64,000 nucleotides of DNA, taken from contig LSAX01000012.1 in the NCBI GenBank assembly GCA_001557505.1, forward strand, positions 620,001-684,000, written 5' to 3'. A program made the translations under genes and the position numbers. Below the pieces are notes generated by a model. It saw only the letters and a program-made list of their open reading frames with translations, did no database searches and was not told the DNA's origin. Source of the DNA: Reticulascus tulasneorum. Taxonomy: Eukaryota > Ascomycota > Sordariomycetes > Glomerellales > Reticulascaceae. Below, piece by piece: positions 38,401-47,400 of this stretch (positions are counted from its first letter, which is position 1; each line of letters starts with the position of its first letter).

Positions 38401-41400
38401 CTCAGACTAGGGACCTTTTCCGGTCTGAGGAGGGCAGCAAAGGATGGGGTTAATACGGCTGTAGTAATTGATTTCCTTCGGATATAACCAGCAATATCCT
38501 CTAAGCGATCGACGTCTGATGGGATATAGAGAACACCACCAAATACTAAGGTTAAAAATATTTCAAAAATACTCATATCAAATATATAACTTGAAAACTG
38601 CAAGACCTTAGGTGCATCGCCCAACGTATTAGCATTTCCAAAGGCCATAATGCTTGAGGATAAAGCGGAGTGTTCAACAACAATTCCCTTAGGCTTGCCT
38701 GTGGAGCCGGACGTAAACATAACATACGCGGCATTGCTAGAAGAAGGGCGGGGGGATGATTGGTTGATTGATATCTCGGCTTCGAGTTGTTCCATAAACG
38801 CTTGCGAAAGCACGACGATATGCAATGCCATATGCGCACATGATTTAGCAGTAGTAGGTGATACTACCATAAACTGCGCGCCGATTTCCGAAACAATCAT
38901 CTGACGGCGACTGACTGGGTGAGATGGGTCGAGAGGCACAAACACACCACCCGCTTTCAGGATACCAAGCATGGAGATGACTGCCCACATGGATTTCTCG
39001 AAACAGATGGGAACCATTGTCTCAGGCCGAACACCAAGCCGGGATAGATGATTAGCAAGTCGTGTGGAGAGCTGGTCGAGTTCTGAATAGGTAAAGGTGC
39101 CGTCCCAAGAAGAAATAGCCACGGTTTGTTCGGCGATTTTAGCCCGTTCCGAGATCAATTCTTGGATGCAAGTATATGTTGCGCCAGGCAGAGTCATGGA
39201 GTTCCACGAAGTTACCTGTTCCAAATCCCATGGCCCAGCAACAGAGATCGTACTGAGTGGAGCCTCATCCAGTAGAAGAAGTTGCTGCACAACGTGATCG
39301 AAGTGGTTCAGCAAGGCCACGATCTGGAATTCGGCCAGCAGGTGTACGTCATAGATGACGTCTAACACGACGGTATTGTCATGCATGTGGCCCTGTAAGA
39401 CGAGTGAATAGTTGAAGTAGCCCTGTATAGTCTGGTCTAATATATCCTGGCTAATGGTAGTTGCCTGGAGGAGTGAGCTGGCGGTGCTGTCTGACGCCAT
39501 CAAGTGTTTTGCCGGTTGAATGGCCAAGAGGCTCGAGAAATCGCACACCTCTCTAGCATCTTCGCTTACTTTGGCAATGTTCTGCAAACCATACTGTTCA
39601 AACGCGACCATCTCAGATGCTTGTGTTTGAATGGTTTGCAGAAATCTTGACACGGGCTGATGACGGTCAAGTCGCACTCTGACTGGCACAGTGGCAACTA
39701 GAGGACCAGCCATACTCTCGACGCCGGCTACCGGGGCGTGGCGTCCTGAGATGGACGTCCCGAAGCACACGTCGTCTGCGTCGCAGTATTGGGCGAGCAC
39801 GATAGCCCAAGCGCCACGCAGAACAGAAGCTTTTGTGATAGAAGAGTCTTTCGGTAACGAAGCATCGATCGTCTTTTTTAATGATCGAGTCGCGCGCTCA
39901 GAGGCGCGGCTGGGTGAACTACGGCTAGCTGCATGCGCCGGGAAGATGGCGCGCTTCGCCTCATGAAGTTGTTCCTTCCAATACTGTCTGGCGGCGCCGG
40001 AGTCGAGATGCATGATGTACTTGATGAAACTCGCGTAGGGGTGCAAGATTGGGAGGCTTAGTCCAAAGTAGAACTGCGACAAAATTTCGGTAATAAGACG
40101 TATAGTGATGCCATCAACCACTGCGTGATGGGCGACCCAGACAAAATACCGCCCGTCGTTGTCCTGATTATCATCGTAAACGATAGCGTAGCGACAGAGG
40201 CGTGACCCATATGTCATACCAACCTCCTGCATGTCTTGAACCGCTTCAAGAGAGCTCTTACCGCTGATTACCTTCCATTCGACGTCATCTTCAACTAATA
40301 TCTGCACTGCAGTGCCGCGGATGAGGGCAATCCTCGTTCGCAGATTACCGCACAACTCAACCGTCTGCCCCCAAGCATATTGGAAGTGATCTACATCAAC
40401 ATCCTTACCCAGACGGTAAACAAACTTGGCTATATAAGAACCTGGTTGCTTGACCGAAAGAGCCATAAGCCCTTCTTGAAGCTTGGTGCAAGGAAATGCG
40501 TCTTCGATCACCTGCGTGCCTCTCAGATTGCACTGCCCTCGGACGTCAACGTCAGAGCTCACATTCTCATCAGGCTCGTCTGGCCTGATAAGAGGACCCT
40601 GAGCTTGGGCTTGAATGGGACCACGTAAAAGTTCATCCAGAAGACTGAAATGTGGAACTTGTTCGGGACAACGCTGCAAGTCCGTGGCGTCTATTTGGGT
40701 TGCACAAGCTGCGACCGCCGACAAGCGCGCATCGTCAAAAATGTCCTTCACCGTAAACTGGAGACCAGCCTCACGAGACATAGAGACGACTTGAATAGCA
40801 GTAATCGAATCACCGCCCAAGCGAAGGAAACTGTCGTCCCGGCCAATGGATTCGATTGGAAGACTCAGTATGGCCGACCAAATCCGTTGCAGGGTCTTCT
40901 CCGTGTCGGTCTGCGGATCGCGCTTTTTCCTGTCTACCAGGCTGTATCTTGCTAGGTCTTCTCTGCCAAGTGCGACAGCCATGGCGCGGAGCTTATTTCT
41001 ATCCAGCTTGGTGGAGGTGATGAAAGGCATGCGGCGGCAGGGAATGTAAAGGGTAGGGATCATGTAACGAGGGAGACGAACACTGAGCTGGCCAACCAAG
41101 GCGGCGATCATGGTTTCCATCTCGGCGGTAAGTGGAAGAAAAAAAGTTGAGTGGGCGTCACCGACATCATCAATTGGAACAGCATCAGCGTTGCCGTTAG
41201 CGTCGGAGGCGGCCTCCGCAACTGGCATGTCGCCATCAATGCAGAAGTACGCAACTAGGCTGGCTCCGCCGTCAGCGCGGAATACGTCCACAGCCACCTG
41301 TTGGACACCTTCCATCGCACCCCGTACGTGGTGCTCGACTTCGCCGAGTTCGACGCGGAGGCCACGGATCTTCACCTGGGTGTCCTTGCGACTTGAAAAC

Positions 41401-44400
41401 TCGATTGTACCATCGGGGTTATAAAAGCACAGGTCTCCTGACTTATAGAACCTATTCCAATGGGGCAAGTGGCGTCGTGGTGCCCATTCGGGGAGCGAGT
41501 TTGTCATGCTCTCGGCGGTTCGCTTGCAGTCCGACAGGTACTCCCGCAAGAGCGTTGGCCCTTGAATGAAGACCTCGCCCAAGCATCCAGTAGGAGCTAG
41601 GCGACTATCGTCCTGCGGATCGACAATCCAGCAATTGCCACCTACCGGCCGCCCGATTGTCAGAGGCGATTCATCTATTGAATTCCACTCGTGCAGAGTG
41701 CTGAAGACGCAAGTCTCTGCGGGACCCCAGCCGTTGACGAGACGCACTTTGCCAAACCAGGTCTGGAGGATGTCTTGTCCCACTGCCTCGCCTGCCAAAA
41801 GCAAGAGTCTTAGGCTGGGAACATCCTCTGGTTTCAGTGTGCGAACAAAGGCGGGAGTTAGGAATGCCCAGTCTACCTGCATCCTGTTAATGAATTCTTT
41901 CAGACCGTTTATACGGGAATGCTCTGAAGGGACACAAATGCAGGCACCAGAGATGAGGGGAGCGATGATTTCGCCGATAGAGAGGTCAAACACAAAAGAG
42001 GCAAACTGCAGGATTCGGACGTCAGGCGTCAGGCCTAGCCTTTTGGAGATTGCTTTCTGGCTAGTGCAAACGGCACCATGTTCCATGACAAGACCCTTGG
42101 GGACACCAGTGCTTCCCGACGTGAAAAGAACGTAAGCGGCGTTGCTAGAGGAGACATCACATGCCGGTGGACTATTGCTAGTCTCAGCAATCACCGACAG
42201 TGTCTCGTCGAGATCACGCGTCACCGCTACCACACGCGCAACTAACCCAGTGCATAGTTCGTAGTTTTTGGGAGAGACGAGAGCGAGCCTTGCACCAGTT
42301 TGATGAACGACCTGCTGCTGGCGTTGGATGGGATGTGAGGGATCGAGGGGCACCCACGCGGCGCCAGCTTTGTTGATGGCCAAAATCGCCACAAAGAACC
42401 ATATAGATTTCTCAAAGCAGACATGCACAAGGTCTTCAGGGAGAATACCGAAACCTTGAATGAGGTGGTGTGCCAATCTGTTTGATGCGCGATCAAGCTG
42501 GCTATAGGTCATATCGCCATCCCACGATTGGATAGCGGGGCCATTAGGCCGCATCCACGCTTGCTTCGCGACGAGCTGGTGGACACATCCGTCAACTATC
42601 TCTGGTTCTTCAGTGTTCCAGGAGAGGGCCTTGTCGAGATCCCAAGGACCGGCGCTAGAGATGGACGCCAGCGGTGTCTCATCTTGCAAGACAAGCTGCT
42701 GTATGACATGATCAAAGTGATTCAGCAATGCGACGATCTGGAACTCAGCCAGCACATTAGCATCGTAGACTACATCCAGCATGATGGTATCGTCATTGGT
42801 ATGGCATTGGACGACCAGTGGATAGGTAAAATAGCCGTCCAAGGCCTCTCCCTGATCGGAATGCCCTAGTTCTGGGAGGCCCAAGATTGATTCACCAGCA
42901 TTATCGGAAGAGCCCAGTTGTGCTGGCTGAACCACTAGGAGGCTCGAAAATTCGCACACCTGTCTAGCGTCTTCACTCACTTTGGCGATATTCTGTAGAC
43001 CATATTGCTCAAATGCGACCATCTCTGAAGCTTGTGTTTGGATGGCTTCCAGAAATCCTGACACGGATTGCTGGCGGTCAAGCCGAACTCTAACTGGCAC
43101 CGTGGCTACCAGAAGACCTGCCATGCTCTCGATGCCGGCGACCGGAGCTTGGCGGCCTGAGATGGATGTCCCAAAGCACACATCATCTGTGTCGCAGTAC
43201 TGAGCCAGGACGATTGCCCAAGCGGCTCGGAGGATAGACGCCCTTGTGATGTAGGAGCCCTTCGGCAGGGAAGCGCTGGTGGTCTTTTTCAAGGATCGGG
43301 TCATAACCTCGCAGCCATGGCTTGGCAGAGTTGGGAATATGGCGCGTTTCGCCTCGTGGAGTTGTCCCATCCAATATTGGCTCGCGGTGTCGGGGTCGAG
43401 ATGCATGGTGTACTTGATGAAATTGGCGTATGGGTACACGGCTGGGGTATCGAGTCTAAGATAGATGCGCGACAGCACATTCATGATAATATTCATGCTC
43501 CAGCCATCACTAATTGCGTGGTGGACAGTTAACATAAAATACCACTTGCTATCTTGGCCATTGTCACCATGGTTGCAGTAGACGAGAGCATAGCGGCATA
43601 AGCGCGAGCCGTATGTCATGTCGACGTTCTGTGATGCGCGAAGCGCTGCACAAAGATCCATACCGTTTGTCATATCCCATTCGACATCGTCGTTGATTAG
43701 TACTTGAAATGCAGTGCTGCCAAGGAAGAAGATCCTCGTGCGGAGATTACTACAAAGCTTGACTGTCCGCTCCCAGGCCATCTTGAAACGGTCGATATCC
43801 ACGTTTGCAGCAACAGGGTATATGTACTTTGCAATGTGAGAGCCTGGCTGCTTGACCGAAAGAGCCATGAACCCTTCCTGCAGCTTAGTGCAGGGAAATA
43901 CGTCCTCAATCGGTTGATCGCCCTTCAGACCACAGTCTTGTCGCGCTTGTGGTAGAACCTTTTTGACATCCAGAGTTGGAAGTAACTCAAACGGCTCCAT
44001 GACCAATACATCGTCGTCCGTCGACCCTCCAGCTGCAGCAGCCATGCGGTCAAGCCGAGAGTCCTTGAATATGGCGGATGCTGTCAGACGGATCCCATGC
44101 TGGCGTGCCGCCGCGACAAGCTGAATCGCGCTAATCGAGTCGCCTCCAATGCGTAAAAAGCTATCCGTCTTGCCTATCTCTTCAGGTGCGGTCTTTAGTA
44201 TCTTTGCCCACAGATTTCTGAGCGTCAGCTCCATTTCAGTGGATGGGGCTACCCTGCTCTGACTCCCCAAGGAGTATGTTGCGAGCTGACCGGGGGGGAG
44301 TTCTTTGACAATGGACTGCAGAGCCTTTCTGTCGATCTTCATCGACGTACTGAATGGCATTTGTCGCAAAGGTAGGTATGTGGCGGGCACCATATAGAGC

Positions 44401-47400
44401 GGCATCACATCTTTCAGCTGCTCAGCCAGACTTGCAAAAGTGGCCTGAGTAGTTTCATCCATTGCCATGAGGCGGTCGAGAGGACTTTCAGTTGCGACAA
44501 CGCGTTCTCCGCGCTTCTGGTCACTAAAGCTGATGAACGCGGCCAGTGTTGCGCCGGACTCACGGTGTGCTACATCCGCCACCACGTGTTCAACGCCAGG
44601 CAGAAACATCTTGATGTTATACTCGATCTCTCCAAGCTCGATTCGCTGGCCGCGCAGCTTGATTTGCGTATCCTTTCTTCCAAGGTACTCGATGATGCCG
44701 TTTAAGTTGTATCGGACTAGATCTCCAGTTTTATAGAAGCGTAACCCAGTACCAGCCATCTGGAGAGGCAACCATTTGGGGGTACGGATAAAAGATTTAT
44801 TTGTTCTCGCTTCGTCGTTGAGGTACCCGCGGGCCAATGTTGGACCTTGGACTAGAAGTTCACCTACACAGCCGACAGGGGCTAGCGTGTGGTGGTCGTT
44901 CCGGTCCACGATCCAGCAAAGGCTGTTGAAGCCCCGGCCGATAGTGGTTGGAGACTCGTCGGACGACTTGTACGTATGCGTCGTGCAGTAGATACAGGTC
45001 TCGGTAGGTCCATATCCATTGATAAGCTTAACTCGTCCATGCCATAACTTCAACGTTTCTTTCGTTGGTGCTTCGCCGACGAGAATTATCGTTTTAAGGC
45101 TTGTTACCTTATCTCGCTCTAGAATAGAAGAGAAGTATGATGTTAACATCGCTGTGTTAATTGCCGATTGTTGAATATAACTAGATAAATTCTCCAATCG
45201 GTCGACATCAGATGGGATATATATGGTGCCACCATATACGAGGGTTGCAAAAATCTCCGATAGACTAATGTCAAACGCGTAGCTAGAGAATTGTAATACT
45301 CGAGACGTTTGGTCTATAGAACAAGCTTTGCCGTGGTCTACAACACTCGAAGAGAAAGCTGAGTGTTGAATAACGATTCCTTTAGGCGTTCCCGTAGAGC
45401 CAGAGGTAAACATAACGTATGCTGTATTACTAGGAGATGGCTTGGAGGATGAAGGGTCGATTGACGTCTCGGCTGGGAGCTGTTCCACGAGCGCTTGGGA
45501 AAGTACCACGACGTGTGATGATATTTGCCCACACGATTCAGCAGTAGCAGGTGATGCTACAATAAGTTGGGCGTCAACTTGGGAGATAATCGTTTGACGG
45601 CGACTGACTGGGTGTGATGGGTCGATAGGCACGAACACACCGCCTGCTTTCAGGACACCAAGCATAGCAATGATTGTCCACATGGATTTCTCGAAACAAA
45701 TAGGCACCATCGTCTCAGATCGAACCCCAAGCCCAGACAGATAATTGGCGAGGCGTGTAGAGAGCTGGTCGAGTTCCGAATACGTGATTGTGCCGTCCCA
45801 AGAAGAAATGGCCAGGGCTTGGTCGGCTATTTTAGCCCGTTCTGAGATCAGTTTGTGGACGCAAGCATACGTTGCGCCAGGTAGAGTCAGAGAGTTCCAC
45901 GAAGTTATCTGTTCTAAATCCCATGGCCCAGCAACAGAGACAGTACTAAGTGGAGTCTCATCTTGCAAGAGTAGCTGTTGGACGACGTGATCCAAGTGGT
46001 TCAGCAAGGCCACAGCCTGGAATTCAACAAGCCGGTTGGCGTCGTAGACGACCTCAAGTACGACAGAATTGTCATGCATGTGCCCTTGGATGACTAGTGG
46101 ATATGTAAAATACCCATCCAGGGACTCTTCGTGACCAGACTGTCCTACTTCTGGATTTTCCAAGATCGCTTCCTCCGCCCCGCCAGACGAGCCCAGTTGG
46201 ACTGGCTGAATTACCAGGAGACTCGAAAAATCACACACCTCTCTGGCGTCTTCGCTCACTTTGGCAATGTTCTGTAGACCATATTGCTCAAAAGCGACCA
46301 TCTCTGACGCTTGTGCTTGAATGGCTTCCAGATATCCTGACACAGATTGCTGGCGGTCAAGTCGAACTCTGACTGGTACTGTGGCAACCAAAGGACCAAC
46401 CATGCGCTCCACACCAGCGACCGGAGCTTGGCGGCCTGAGATGGATGTCCCAAAGCACACATCATCTGTGTCGCAGTACTGAGCCAGGACGATGGCCCAA
46501 GCGGCTCGAAGGATAGACGCCCTTGTGATAGAGGAGCTCTTCGGCAAGGAAGCGCTGGTGGTCTTTTTCAAGGATCGGGTTACAACCTCGGAGTCGCTGG
46601 TAGGTGTAGGTGGGAACATGGCGCGCTTCGCCTCATGCAGTTGTTCCTTCCAATATTGGCTCGCGGCGTCGGGGTCAAGATGCATGATGTACTTGATGAA
46701 ACTGGTGTAGGGATACAAGGCTGGTATATCGCGTCCATGGTAGGCATTCAATAGTATATCCATAACGATATCCATGCTCCAGCCATCGTATATGGAATGG
46801 TGGGTAGTCAAGATGAAGTACCGCTCATTGTCGTGACTCTTGTCGCTATGGTTGACATGGACGAGAGCATAGCGGCAGAGTCGTGAGCCGTAAGTCATAT
46901 GGACTGCCTGTGATGCGCGCAGTGCTGCATGCGGGTCCATGCCGTCGGTCACGTCCCACGCAAGATCCTCTTTGATTATTACTTGAGAGGCAGTATTACC
47001 TAGGAAAACGATCCTCGTCCGCAGACTACAGCAGACCTTGACTGTCTGCTCCCAAGCCCCTTTGAAGCGATCGACATCGACATTTGCAGCGAGACGGTAG
47101 ACAAACCTTGCAATGTGAGAGCCTGGCTGCTTGACCGAGAGAGCCATGAACCCTTCTTGGAGCTTCGTACAGGGAAATGCATCCTCAATAATATCTGTAC
47201 TTGCTATTTCATGTTGATTCTGAAGCCGTCGGTCCAGGTTTGCGTCAAAATCGATTCCGTTCTCTGCCGAATAGACCAAATTTCCTTTTCTGCTCTCTAG
47301 CAAGCCACGTAGCGATTCACTCAGGAGGCTGAATGGTGTTTCTTTGGCTTGACTAGTACGCCAATGACCATCAAGATCATCCAGTTCGCATGCTTTAGCA

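Noticed and set aside
17600..47300. Many short frames on both strands inside the NRPS, repeated with a period of about 3.4 kb
   Set aside because: They are shadows of the C-A-T modules, recurring because the modules are duplicated.
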